Positions 45,161-57,202 of a stretch of DNA of 64,000 bases are shown piece by piece; the stretch's first letter is position 1; each line of letters starts with the position of its first letter. The stretch spans positions 47,595,068 to 47,659,067 of the forward strand of contig NC_063172.1 in assembly GCF_023159225.1 (NCBI RefSeq), given 5' to 3'. The notes beneath the pieces are model-generated. The model had not been told where the DNA came from and searched no databases. It was given only the letters and a program-made list of their open reading frames with translations. This DNA is from Perognathus longimembris pacificus (lineage: Eukaryota; Chordata; Mammalia; Rodentia; Heteromyidae). Both the position numbers and the translations under genes were made by a program.

Positions 45161-45894
45161 AACAAACAAAATCCTACAATGCACATTTTCAGAAGTAGAA
45201 TAAAAGTTTTCATTACTTTGAAGGAGATCGGCAAAATGGAGGCAGAAATAACAGTGATAGTGGAGGCTGTAATAATTAATACAAAATAACAAAAATTCAA
45301 GAATACTCAAGAATTCAAGAAGCTAGCCAGATAGGATTAGGACTCAGACATAAAGGTTGATACTGGAAAAAATTATGGAGAATCAACAAGAACATTTTGT
45401 GATTTTGTTCATGATGAAATACAGAACTCTTGTAGTGTTTACTTTTGTTTTACCTGGAGAATGCTATCGCTAAGTCTATTGTAGGAAGAAAAATATACTA
45501 GAAGTATTGTGGGAACAGATGATTTTATAAACTCCCTGGATCTCAGACACTTTCTACTGAGCAATTAAAGTATACACAATGGATCAGGGGTAAAGAGGGA
45601 TCAGGGCTAACCAAGCAGGGGATTATATTAAGCTCCTGAGAGAAAATATTGCTGATTCGGTCCATGGTATTGCTATTGAAAATAAATACAAGAGAAAATA
45701 CAAGACAGAATCCTCAAAACTGAACATCTGAGAAAAATCTATGTAGTTCATAATAAAAGCTGAGATAAGTTTGAATGAGAGAAGAGGTATCAGTGTCATC
45801 AACAATAATAGGGGGCAAGACTTTATTTGGATATTTGGTGGTCAGATGGCATTGAAATTTGTCAGTGATAAAAATCATATAGAATTTAATTTTT
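45161..45894. other. unique AT-rich non-coding sequence
   Basis: Nothing recognised. Confidence 0.45.
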
Positions 45895-45975
45895 TTTCAA
45901 GTTTTGAGACTGAATTCAGGATATTGTGTGTGCTAAGGAAGTGTTCCATTGCTAAAGTGTATGCTCAATTCACAC
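45895..45975 (-). mobile_element. tRNA-type SINE remnant, antisense
   Basis: 'gagactgaattcaggatatt', 'gtgtgctaaggaagtgttcc' and 'attgctaaagtgtatgctca' match antisense ID/B2-type heads (gaacccagggcct, gctaggcaagcactctacc, actgagctacac). Confidence 0.6.
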
Positions 45976-46096
45976 AGAAAAAAATTTACAACACATGTGT
46001 ACATTAGGATACAGTTTGGTAAGGAGAATTGTAGAAAAAAGGGCAAGATGTTTTAGGAGTTATCTATAAAGATAAAAGTTAAAATTATGAATATTT

Positions 46097-46165
46097 GGCC
46101 AAGTGCCAGAGACTCATGCCTGTAATCCTAGCTATTCAGCAAAAAAAAAAAACAACCAAAACAAC
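46097..46165 (+). mobile_element. truncated 7SL/B1-type SINE head, sense
   Basis: 'ccaagtgccagagactcatg' and 'cctgtaatcctagctattcag' are the first 50 bp of the 7SL-like head, then the sequence switches to an A-rich run at 46141. Confidence 0.75.
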
Positions 46166-48244
46166 CCTATTGATATTCATAGCGCAGGTGAAGTAAGATA
46201 ATAAAAGCATTCATTAATGTATTCCATAATATTTTTAATCCCAATCTTCAGGAGACAGAGGGCAGATGTATTGTGAGTGTAAGCCCACTGTAGAGCTCAT
46301 AAAAATATCCTATTTCAATGAATCAAATACTACACATATAATGTCATGGCAGAGTATGAAAGATCCATCTCTAGCAGTGCAAAAAAATTAAATGATAATG
46401 AAATCAGTAAATAATGAGTGATTAAAGTAAATAAAAAAGGAAAGAGTTTTAAAATGGCAGAATTAAAAGGAGAAACAATGTTTTGTTGTTTTTGTTTCAA
46501 AAAGTTGCCAAGTGGACTAGGGACTTAAAAGGACAATGAATTGTAATAGGAAGTGATTGGCCAATTCTAAGGTAGATATTTCGGTCAATTAAAGGTGTAA
46601 AGGCTAATTTTCAATGAGCTAAAAGGAGATAACCATTAAGAAACTGAAAACAACAGGGTACATTTCTTATAAACTTAACAAACTGACTTCAGAGGTGCGA
46701 AAATACCCATTATGGGTAAAGGAAAACGAAATGGTTATATGAGTGAGTCATTGAAGTTTAGATTTCCCTGTGTCTATTTCAGGCAGAGATGTTTCTTATG
46801 CATAAGAGTCATATTCTGAATTTCAAACACTAATTTCATGAGCCCTAAGTTTATCATTTGATGGTTCCTTTCCTTCTTTCTAAACAGCAAAGAGTTCTCA
46901 GAAGGTACTTGACCTAATTCAGGACCCTCTTCAGCCAAGCAGATGCTTGTATGTTAATAATAGGCACCTGACCACTGTTCTTGACATTGCAGACCTTCCA
47001 TTTAAATTCTGCTGCTATCCCCGAGGAAAGTAAAATAACTCCAATGAACTATGGGGGTAGTAACATTCAGATCTCAGCAGTAAAGCAAATTATTATGAAT
47101 TTTATTAGGTTGCAACTACTTTGTACCTTTTCTAAAAAGTCACCTCACACCTAAGTAAAGAGGATTATTTATGCAATTATCTGCATATGTTCCCATCAAT
47201 AACTATAGATAATCATTTCATGGCATTCAAATTCAGCACAAAAACATCAAGACCTGAGTACAAATATTATTACGATAATGGGTTTTCTTTTCTAGAGGTC
47301 GTCAGGGGAAGGGATTAATTTTGCTTGCTTTATTGTACACATAGTAGAGCACACAGAGTCATGTTACAGTGCTTCTATTTTGAAAATAGCATTTTGATGT
47401 AATAAGAAAGGCACAATTTTAAAACAATTTTACAATTTTAGATACATAAACTGCATTTCATTCTATCTTGCTTTGCTAACAAAGTTGATACTTTTCTTTT
47501 TAATATCATTGATTTTTGCCAACTTTAGAAGGAAAATGTTTTAATGCTTAAAAAAATTATTTTCCTACTCTTTCTCTGATGATGGTTAGAAGGCCCATCT
47601 ATGTGAGTATGTACGTGTTCTTTGCCATGCCTTTTCTGAAGGATAATTTTAATTTAACAACCTGGAGAACTGGTACAACAAATTTGGTACAGGAAAAGAA
47701 TTTGGTACAACAAAACTACAACTGACTTGCAGTCTTTATTAACAATGAATTTCCTAAATATTAGATAATAGGTAAAATTTAATGAATGCTCTAGCCAGTT
47801 TTAGCCCATGAAATCTAGAGGGTTTTTGTTGTTGTTGTTATTTAATTAGAATGTCATATTGATCTTGCAGTTCTGGGAAACATCTATTTGACATAAGGGA
47901 ACAACAGTACCTACTCCATGAAGCATGAAGCTTGAAAGTAGCCTATCCTAAAAATGATTGCCTATATCTGCAGAGGAAAAGCAGCATATACTAATATGTA
48001 ATCCTATGAATTAGCACATTAAACCAACCTTAAGATGAAGTACATGATTGATAATTATCAGTTTTTGCAATTGTAAACTTAATGTTAGTCAAAAAAGTTA
48101 TGTACATATTTTACTATATCATATGAATCAAACTGGAAATTTCAGGTCCAGTGAAAACTATTTTTATTCTTTTCTTTCTCATTATCCTATTAATTAGATA
48201 TCTCAAAATCACCTCTTTAGTAAATGTTCAAATGACTAAATCAC
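46166..48244. other. 2.1 kb unique non-coding sequence
   Basis: No repeat family recognised. 46860-47300 has balanced composition and no low complexity. Confidence 0.45.
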
Positions 48245-48370
48245 AAAATTGGAAGAAACCTTGGCTATCATTGAGCTCAGTTAGTCCACACAGCTGAAGA
48301 ATGTAGAGACCAGGAAATGTTTGGTACAGGTAGAATTGGAACTGCTAATCATGATTCATTCCAGACAGCA
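48245..48370 (+). mobile_element. possible ancient MIR-like repeat
   Basis: 'attggaagaaaccttggcta' and 'tgtagagaccaggaaatgtt' recall a widespread ancient mammalian repeat motif (gaactggaagggacctt ... gaaactgaggccc). Strongly diverged, so the family is uncertain. Confidence 0.35.
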
Positions 48371-48789
48371 TGCTCATGCAATTATGGGCAATATTTAGAT
48401 TGTCATTGATATTGAAATTTTCATTCCTAATACATTTGAGCATATACAAGGATAACATAATCTTTTGACAAAAATAAATTCAGAATGCTCTACATTCCCC
48501 TGAATGAATTTGTTAATATTAAGTTCTGTCTATTTAGAAGCTTCTTCTGAATTCAGAAGAGAAATTTAATCCTATTCTTAACACTGTAAACATATCTGAT
48601 TAGCCCAAAACACACACACATCTGTATCAAATATTCTTAGCCAACATTTTTTAGAGTCATTTCTTCCTTGTAAGTCTAGTGAACCCATGATTCTCTTGAA
48701 ATCAATTTTTCAATGAATAAAAATAAAGAATTCAGTTACAAATAAAACATATTATGAAGTATTATTTACCACTATTATAAAAAACGGGT
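48371..48789. other. unique AT-rich sequence
   Basis: Nothing recognised. Confidence 0.5.
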
Positions 48790-48955
48790 TACTGGCTACC
48801 TCCCTGTGATTCGTACCTGTAATCCTAGCTATTAAATATGGCTGAGATCTGAGATCTGAGAATCATCATTCTAAAGCATCCAGGAAGAAAACTCCATTTC
48901 TGATTAACCTGGAAAATTCTGTGTTGGAGAGATAGAGGAAGTGGTGCCATATACA
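48790..48955 (+). mobile_element. 7SL-Geo SINE, sense, truncated in Geo
   Basis: 'gtacctgtaatcctagctat' and 'ggctgagatctgagatctga' (head, with a short internal duplication), 'ccatttctgattaacctgg' (linker) and 'gaggaagtggtgccatatac' (start of Geo). Most of the Geo half is missing. Confidence 0.75.
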
Positions 48956-49092
48956 TTCTCATTTATTTATTAAATAATTTCATAATTATTTAACAATATA
49001 GAAATAAAAATATTAAAAAATTAATTCAATAATATGTGAAATGAATTTAGTTAGCAAAATGAATGCATTCTTGAATAAAAAAGATAGTTTGT

Positions 49093-49304
49093 GGGGCTGG
49101 GAATAGGGCCTAGTGACAAGAGTGCTTGCCTCATATACATGAAGCCTGGGGTTCGATTCCCCAGCACCACATATATAGCAAATGGCCAGATGTGGTGCTG
49201 TGGCTTAAGTGGCAGAGTACTAGCCTTGAGCAAAGAGAAGCCAGGGACAGTGCTCAGGCCCTGAGTCCAAGGCCCAGGACTGGGGAAAAAAATAAATAAA
49301 TAAA
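49093..49304 (+). mobile_element. IDL-Geo SINE, sense, with intact pol III B box
   Basis: It starts 'ggggctgggaatagggcc' and contains the consensus B box 'ggttcgattcc' and 'ccagcaccac'. The Geo half follows ('gctgtggcttaagtggcaga', 'ggacagtgctcaggccctga', 'ccaggactggg') with an A-rich (AAAT)n tail. No clean target-site duplication was found. A 60-codon antisense frame over it is an artefact. Confidence 0.92.
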
Positions 49305-50600
49305 GCTAGGTCAAGATAGATACAACAATCAATATGAAATAAAAATGTTGGTTTCTTCTTGTGGTAAGACACTGATTCTGGTAATATGCTATTGTTTTTT
49401 TGTTTTTTTCTCTACATTGGTTTTCAGTAAAAATCTCCTATGTCAGTAATAATATATAAATAAAAACATTTTCCCCATCTTCCATGACTCCAAGTTAAAA
49501 ACTTCTCCCTGCTTTTAGTGGTCCAGATCTCCTTGGAAGAAGAGTTAAGAACATATGAGGTTTCGACTCATTTAGTTTCCTCAAAAAAAGCACTGTCCCA
49601 GCTCTAAACTGTATACCTGCAGACAGCAATTGCTGAAGTTGGCCTCATTACCCTGATGTCAGTCTTCCCTGGGCTTTTTGTACTCACTTAATGCAGGTCT
49701 CCATGGAATTGCAATCTCCACGCTTCCTAATCAGCGTTGACTTGTCCTTCTAACTCTTGAAATCTGCTCTGTCCTCTGCCCCTCTCCTCATTGTCACCCT
49801 CTAAATTCAATCTTTAATTTGGATTATTTGTTCGACACAGAATCTGAAACACAAATCCACTGATACCCAAAATTCCCCCTTCTTGCTTATAAGTTGAATT
49901 CTCACACACTTCTCATCCCCACACTCATGTACACATTAACAATACAAAACCAAGGTTAATAAGTAAAAATAACAAAAACCCTATTAGACAGATATATTTA
50001 TCTTAGTACTATTGTATGAGTTGTGGATTTAATTAAAATTCTAGATTTAAAAATAAGTCCTTCTACTAGGCACTAGGTCAGGGAAAATTATCTGATAATT
50101 CAAGATAATTTAAGAGAGAATTGGTTGTCTTGTATGAATATAAAAATACCTTATATATAAATTATCTGAAGCACTGTATGTGATCTCAAATATTTTAGGA
50201 AGGGAAAAATGTAACCAGAGTGAACATTATGCAAGAGCTTGAAGAAACATTCAAATTCCAAACATAACATGTCAAATTTTTCATATACCTGGGTGTAACA
50301 AAGCATTATTATATCAGTATAAATTAGTCAGAAAACTTTCATTAATAAGAAAATGCCCAATTGTCTAACTGGACTTTCCATCTTCCTGGCATATATGTGT
50401 ATTTCTCTGTACTTAAAAAATACATTTTCTTTCTGCTTATGAATAAATAGAAAGTCAATGTGTCTATAATTAGAGGGTGTTAAAAGCTTTTATATGGTTT
50501 AGTTTGAAATGTTTTTGAGATATAAAGTGATAAATTTTATAACAATTCAATTTAAAGGAAAATAACTGAGTGAATACACAGTGCACAGTTTTCCTTAGAA
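49305..50600. other. 1.3 kb unique non-coding sequence
   Basis: Nothing recognised. Confidence 0.5.
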
Positions 50601-51069
50601 ATTTTGGCAGTCTAAACAGTATCCAAGGTATTCGGATGATATATAGTGGTAGCGGGGGTACAACCAAAGGAAGAAAATACAAGAGAAACAAAACTGAACA
50701 GAACAATCAAACAATCAGACAAGAAAAAAAATTAAAAATACAAAAAGTACGGTTTCACATGGGATAATGATAATAGTTACAACAGTGGTATAACTGGGGA
50801 AGGGAAAGGGAATACCAAAATTCAGAGACAAAGGACAAAAAGACAAACCATTCCAAAAGCAATACCTACAAAACCATTTGGTGTAAATCAACTGCACAAC
50901 TCGAGGGGAGAGGCCAAGGAGAAGGGGGGAGGTTGGGGAAAAATGAGGGAAGAGGTAACAAGTTGAACGAGAAATGTACTCACTGCTTACATATAAGAAC
51001 CCGTAACTCCTCTGTACCACACTTTGATGAGAAAGAAAAAAATTTAATTAAAAATATTCTGGCAGTCTA
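50601..51069 (+). mobile_element. LINE-1 with inverted 5' segment and 14-bp target-site duplication
   Basis: 50790-51055 is sense L1 3' UTR, ending 'gaaatgtactcactgcttac', 'aactcctctgtaccaca', then A/T-rich. Upstream, about 50615-50789 is the reverse orientation of the adjoining 3' UTR. 'acggtttcacatggg...agttacaacagtgg' on this strand matches 'acgatttcacatggt...agtaactacaatgg' on the same strand of the antisense L1 at 55901-56540. The flanks attttggcagtcta (50601-50614) and attctggcagtcta (51056-51069) differ at one base. The order and the shared duplication fit twin priming of one insertion. Confidence 0.82.
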
Positions 51070-51080
51070 TAAAATCTTAT

Positions 51081-51144
51081 ACTATATATATATATGTATG
51101 TATGTATACAAACATATATATATATATACATATATATACACGCA
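51081..51144. repeat. (TA)n/(TATG)n low-complexity sequence
   Basis: Alternating TA with TATG and ACAT words, partly self-complementary. Confidence 0.9.
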
Positions 51145-54100
51145 CTGTCTTAGTAGGTTCACAGGATATGAGCCAATTATCTCCCAGCTACTACTTTCTA
51201 AAAAATGGTAATTTCTTCAGAAGATGCTATTAATGCAATCATTTATGATATGTAAATATAATCATAGATTATCAATATCCTAATGACGAAGGGCCTGATT
51301 TAAGACCTAATTCCAGCAGAAGGATCTCTATGCAGAAATAAGGTATCTATCTTTGATGGTATGCTGTAGTCTTACCAATTTTCCTGCCTCACACACTGCT
51401 TTTGTGAGAAAATTTGAGTTGTGTACAAGATTATGCCCAAAGAAAAGTATTATATGTGTATGTAATAATTGCTTTGGCTGATGAGGATGACATAATGATG
51501 CCCAGTTTTCTAAGTAAATATCACTAAAGTAAATATTGGTTTTCTTGGAATGGGAGAAAACAATGATCTTTCATTAATATTTATGTGTAAGGTCCAAAGT
51601 CATGAATGTAATATGATGTTTTTCTCCTGTTGTACAAATTATTATGCCATGATATGAAATGTCTTTGAAAGAAATGTTGATTTTTCAAACAATGCATGTG
51701 TACTAATGATTTAAAAATACTTTTAATAAGTACTTGAAAAGATTTGTGAAGTGATTATTTAAATTTAAAAGCAAATGAATACAAGCATTGGTCATGGTTT
51801 AATAAATTGTCATACTTTAGAGGATTATGTTTTCAAAAACTCTGTAATTTTCAACATTATCTATTAAAATAAAGTCTTTGAAGATTTTTTTCTCAATGAA
51901 TTTCAAGCCATTGTTCTAAAAGATTTACAAAAATAAAATAATTCACAGCAAAATGCACAATAAATTCCTTTTTTCCTCTTTCCTGGGTGCTGTCCAGGAG
52001 ATGGGATTTATGAGGAAAAAACAATGAATGTGTGAGTGGAACATCTCGATAATTGATGTGATTTACATCATTTAACAAGAAGTTACAATGTAGAAGAACA
52101 GAGTGGAAAATGTGTCTGAAACAAGGATCATGCTTGCTTACTGAACTTCAGTTATTCAGTGGTCCGGGTAGAAAGAAAGACTGTGTTTTCTGTAGATGTG
52201 GAGGTATCACATTTTCTGTTGAGGACTTGAGGTGCCTGTCTTCCCAGATGCCAATACTGTAGTTCAGATTTTCGTGCCAAAATCAAACTATTTGGTACTA
52301 GGGTATGATTAACTAGTACAAGGACATAAAAGCAGCTCACTAATTGCCACATTGGGTTTCAATAAACGTTGAAGGTACTAATCAATCCCACAGCTTCTTA
52401 TGAGAAACATTGAAGTCCTTGTACATTTGGGTGGAAATTCATATCCTGAGTGTGGGTTTATGTTTCTTTCTGCTCAGTCCTGTTTCTCTTGCTCCCTGAC
52501 AAACATTACAATGAGCACATCTGAGCACACTTTTTCTCCAGCTAGCACTTGGTTGGGAGGAAGTAGTTTGCTCAGAGACAATCCGTTTCCAATAACTTTG
52601 TACCAATCTTTGAACCAATCAAGTTGGTTCTAGCAGTGAAATCTCCTAATCTTGAGGAATCCCTATTAGGTGTTTATAGTGAGACTGAGTTTTGTTCTCC
52701 CTGTCAGCTCAACTGTCTATTCTGTTTTTGCATCCTTGTAGTGATGCAAACATACCAACCACTGTGAAGATTAATCTTAAGTAAAAGCCACATAAATATT
52801 CTCAGAGGTATGACTAAAGCTATTTTTTAATGAAGAACCAGAGTAGTATAAATATTTGAATAGATATTTTTAAAAGATCTAAACTAGGGAATACGTGTGA
52901 GACATCCCAATAGGTGATGAGAGAATGGAAGCAGTAACTGTGAAAACATAATAGAAATTATCAACCTTTTTATTGATGTAAATACTCTTGCTTTATTTAT
53001 GCCTTTGCCCTTTTCTCTTGCTATATTTAGGCCTTTTGCCCCAATTCTACACTTCTGGTGTGTTTCCTGAAAAATAGTCACTATAAAATATAGGTAATAG
53101 CTAGACATAGAATAATCACCTCTAATCTGTTTGCTTACTTTATCTTTTTCAATATTAGTGCTTTTTAGGTACTAAGGAATTTTTTCAAGTGTTTGTTTCC
53201 ATATATATGGACCTTTAAGATTTAATTTTTGATTTGATGGTTTTTGAGCCTTTCTGGTATATTCTAACTGATATTAAATTACTGCTTCTGTAGAAAAATC
53301 TGTGGAATGGACTACTAAATAAATTATTAGATGTCTTCATGTCAGCTTCATTCTGAGACTTTTCCTAGAGGTTGCTGTAATATAACTGGCATCCAAACAC
53401 TTGTAAATACGTCTAAAGTGTGGTTTTATTATTCTAATTATTTTCTGTGAAAGCAGTTCTACTTTATTACCCAAATGAGAGTTATTATTGTCTTTCTTTC
53501 TGATAATTGCATTTGTGGTATTTATTTCAGGGTTTTAAGATCCTTTAAAGCCTATTTAGTTTTTTTCTTATGAATTTAATGCTAATTAAAATAATGGATT
53601 AGTAGGCTTGGAAAATCAAATCATTATTCAGCCAGAACAATGCAAGGGCTTATTTAATTGACCACCCTGAATCATATTAAACCAAGCCTGAAAGGCTCAT
53701 CACAAAGACAAAACTGTGCCAGATACTGTCATTCTTACTTTAGGAAAAATGGGACACTTTCCCAGATGTCTTGGAAAAGTATTTAACTAGTAGGTGGTGA
53801 ATCTCTGACTTCGTATAAGAAGAAGCAGAACACATTTTTTTCAACTTTTTTCTATTATTATTATTATGTTAATAATTTCTCCAGGAATAATGTTGTAACA
53901 GTGTTTCCGAGATCTAGAAGTCAAATTAGCTTCAGAGTAGGAATTGTCAATATCATCAAATTCTTAGTTAGCTGTGATGGGTGGCTAACCCAAAAGTGAA
54001 TCACAGCCACAGTTTTCTTTTCAGTCACAAGGACTATGTGTTATGCAGAATTTAAGGTTGCAGGAAAGCAGCCTTTTTTTTTCTTTTAAAAATAGGTTTA

Positions 54101-54466
54101 AATATGTCTTAGGAGCATGATGTCAATATATTATTAATATCTTGTAAGAATCCATGTTTTACACTTGTAATTTTTTAAAATTCCATTTAACCACTACCAC
54201 AGTTGCATCTGATTTTATATGCTAAATTAATACAAATTGGCCTCTGTCTGAATTTGGTAATCCAATTTAGTGTTTGAAAGGAACAGACAGAAACATTTCT
54301 CAAAGACCAGGTGTAATAAACATTTCTGACCTTTAGATTTATAAAAGAAACCACACACTCTAACACACTAGGAAAATTGGTAGTGAAAGGGGAGAATTTT
54401 TCCTCAGAAAGGAAAATAAAAGCCATGGAGACCTCTACAAAAGCAGTGTGCAAAAATATACTTTGA
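51145..54466. other. 3.3 kb unique AT-rich non-coding sequence
   Basis: No repeat family or gene recognised. 53560-53740 has several ATTA/TAATTA words and balanced composition and might be conserved, but nothing here proves it. Confidence 0.45.
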
Positions 54467-54655
54467 ACTGGGTACAGTGGTTCATATCTGTAATTTTAGC
54501 AACTCAGGAGGCTGAGATCTGAGGATTGCAGTGCAAAGCCAGCTTTGGAAATCTATGACACTGTCATCTTCAATTAACAAAAAAGTCATAAATGGAGGTT
54601 TGGTTTGAGTGGTAATGTGATAGGCTTGAACAAAAATGTTCAGGCACATTACCTA
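54467..54655 (+). mobile_element. 7SL-Geo SINE, sense, diverged
   Basis: 'ctgggtacagtggttcatat', 'ctgtaattttagcaactcag' and 'gaggctgagatctgaggatt' (head), then 'cttcaattaacaaaaaagtc' (linker) and a degraded Geo half ('gtttgagtggtaatgtgata', 'aaatgttcaggcacattacc'). Confidence 0.8.
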
Positions 54656-54669
54656 GGCAACAGATCAAT

Positions 54670-55148
54670 AAGTTGGAAAATATGATCCATAAACAAATTC
54701 CCTGACCAATGAGTGACCAAATTTGAACCAAGAGAATATAAACAATTTCAACAGATTTATCATTAATGATATTGAAGAAGTAATCAATCTCCTCCCCACA
54801 ACAACAACAACAAAAGATTCACAACTGGACAGATTCATTGCCAAATTCTACTAAGCCTTTAAAGAGTTAACAATAGTGCTCCTCAAATTATTCCATAAAG
54901 TTGTAAAAGAAAAACACTTCTAAAATAATTCATCAAAGCCAATATTATCCTGATACCAAAACTATATAAGGACACATCACAAAAGAAAATTATGCAACTC
55001 TTTTGATAAACTTAGACACAAAAATCTTCAAGAAGAATTGAAAATTAAATTCAATGATACATTTAAAAGCTTATATACCCTAATCAAATTGGTTCTATTC
55101 CAGAGATGCAAAGGTATTTCAAAACAAACTAATCATACATCTAAGATA
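54670..55148 (+). mobile_element. old LINE-1 ORF2 (reverse transcriptase region), sense, left part
   Basis: 'tgaagaagtaatcaatctcc', 'ggacagattcattgccaaat', 'tctactaagcctttaaagag', 'ccaatattatcctgataccaa' and 'ggttctattccagagatgc' are the collinear ORF2 nucleotide landmarks around the N-terminal RT domain. Diverged, with many stops. Confidence 0.85.
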
Positions 55149-55156
55149 TCATATAA

Positions 55157-57194
55157 GTAGAACCAAGAACACAGAAGGGTTACAGTTACATAAGTCAGGT
55201 AATGAGTACATTTCTTCTTGGACAATGTCATCCTTCCTTCACTCTTTGCCAGTTTTTCCCCTCCCCTCCTCACCCCCAAGTTATATAGTTCATTTTCAAC
55301 ATTGTGTCCAGTGAATACCACTGCTGCATTCATTCACTCTTTGTTCCTCCATTTCTGTATCCTCCTTACTCTCCCCAAAATAGATACACAAGCAAATAAG
55401 ACAAAAAGAAATAACACCAAAGAAAAAAATTGTTTACATTTCCTGGAGTTCATTTCAATAAATAATATTTTATATAATCAGAGGCACAGAGGCATTGTGC
55501 CTTTGTGTTCCTCACTTAAAAATATTCTCCTTTGTTCTCATTGTATGTGGATACTAGAGTCCTGTATAATTTATCCTTGTGTATTTTAGAACTAGCGTCC
55601 ACATATGAGAAAAATCGTTTGTATCTCTGTGTTTTGTTTAACTCATTTAATATGATTTGTTCTAGTTACATCCATTTTTTTCTGTAAATGACATAATATT
55701 ATTCTAATAGCTGTGTAAAATTACATTATGTATAGGTACCACATTTTTTCAGATCCACTCATCTATTTTAGAGCATCTGGTCTGTTTCCACAACTTGGCT
55801 ATTGTGAATAGTGCAGCAATGAACATGGATGTGCAAGTGTCTTTATGGCATCCTGGCTCCTTGTATAGCTGAGTCAAAGGGAAGATTTATGTTTAGTTTT
55901 TTTTTTTTAATTTATTTTATTGTCAAAATGAAATACAGAGGGTTACAGTTTCACCCATAATATAGTGAGTACATTTCTTATCCAACTCATTACCTCCTCC
56001 CTCATTTTCCCCTGCCTACCCCCTCCCCATTTCCATCTCCCCCAATGAGTTGTACAGTTGGTTTACACCATAAAGTTTTGTAAGTATTTCTGTTGCATTG
56101 GTTTGTCTTTTTATCCTTTGTCTCTCGGTTTTGGTGTTTTCTTTCCCTTTCCTAATTGTAATACATGTATATACATTATCTTGGGAATTAAAATCAGTTA
56201 CAGTGTTTTCAGGTGTAAAACCACAAGGGAATATGGAAAGAGGAACAAAACATAAAAGGAAGAAGGGCACGATTTCACATGGTGTGTCGAAAGTAACTAC
56301 AATGGAGCTATATCACTTGTTTTTATAACTTCAAGTTCATTTCGCTTCTGATCATCTTGTGTGTTCATACTGGCATAGTTCTTGAGCTATTGTAATCTTC
56401 TGCTAGGACTATCCTAGACATGTACTAGTTATTCCCTATGAGAGAAACCACGGAGTCCATATTTCTTTGGGTCTGGCTTACTTCACTTAGTATGATTTTT
56501 TTCCAAGTCCTTCCATCTCCTTATGAATGGGGCAGTGTCATATATTTAGTTTTATGAGGAACGTCCAGACTGCTGTTCATAATGGTTGTACTAGTTTACC
56601 TTCCCACAAAGAGTGCAATAGGGTTCCTTTTTCCCTCACGTCCATGACAACATTTGTTGTTCAAATTCATGATATTGGCCTATCTAACTAAGGAGAGATG
56701 GAATCTCAAGAGTTGTTTTGATTGCATTTTCTTCATTGCAAGGATTTATGAGCATTTCCTCATGTTTCTTTGCCATCGTTACCTCTTCTGAGAAGTCTCT
56801 CCTTAGCTCCTTGGCCCATTTAGCAATTGGCTTACTAACTTTGGAAGGGGTTAGTTTCTTGAGCTCTCTGTGTATTTGGGATATTAGGCCTTTATTGGAT
56901 ATATTGCTGCTGGAAATATATATCTAGTCTACTATCTACATCATCCTAGTTTAGTAACCATGTTTATTGCTGTGTAGGAACTTTTTATTTTGATATAATC
57001 CCATTTGTCAAGTCTCTCTCCTATCTGCTCTGCCCCTGGGACTCTTTTCATAAAGTTTCTGCCTATAAGTTCTACTGTGCCTCCTATTCCTTCTTGCAAT
57101 AATTTTCAAGTTTCAGATCTAAGGTAGAGGCTTTGATCTAGTGTGAGTTGATATTAGTGCATTGTGACAAACAGGGATTCCCTTTTAGTTTTCA
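55157..57194 (-). mobile_element. LINE-1, antisense, inserted in the old sense L1
   Basis: Antisense 3' UTR (from 'gaagggttacagttacataa'), then antisense ORF2 ('ttctagttacatccattttt', 'cttggctattgtgaatagtg', 'gcagcaatgaacatggatgt'), interrupted at 55901-56540, then ORF2 again ('ttatgaggaacgtccagact', 'ttggcccatttagcaattgg', 'tttattgctgtgtaggaact'). Excluding the inner copy it spans about 1.4 kb of L1 3' sequence. 'tcatataa' occurs at both ends (55149-55156, 57195-57202) as a possible short target-site duplication. Confidence 0.85.
55888..56553 (-). mobile_element. LINE-1 3' end, antisense, nested third-level insertion
   Basis: The 640-bp body 55901-56540 runs from a T run and 'atttattttattgtcaaaatg' through the 3' UTR to the ORF2 end ('gtctggcttacttcacttag', 'aagtccttccatctccttat'). 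The flanks tatgtttagtttt (55888-55900) and tatatttagtttt (56541-56553) are a 13-bp duplication with one mismatch. Joined, they restore the host L1's collinearity. Confidence 0.9.
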
Positions 57195-57202
57195 TCATAT
57201 AA

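Noticed and set aside
49093..49180. tRNA-like sequence with a perfect B box
   Set aside because: It is the tRNA-derived head of an IDL-Geo SINE, with the Geo tail and A-rich end attached. Not a functional tRNA gene.
55218..55589. 123-codon plus-strand frame
   Set aside because: It lies in antisense L1 3' UTR, which has no coding capacity in this direction. Similar frames occur in the other copies (5406, 8757).
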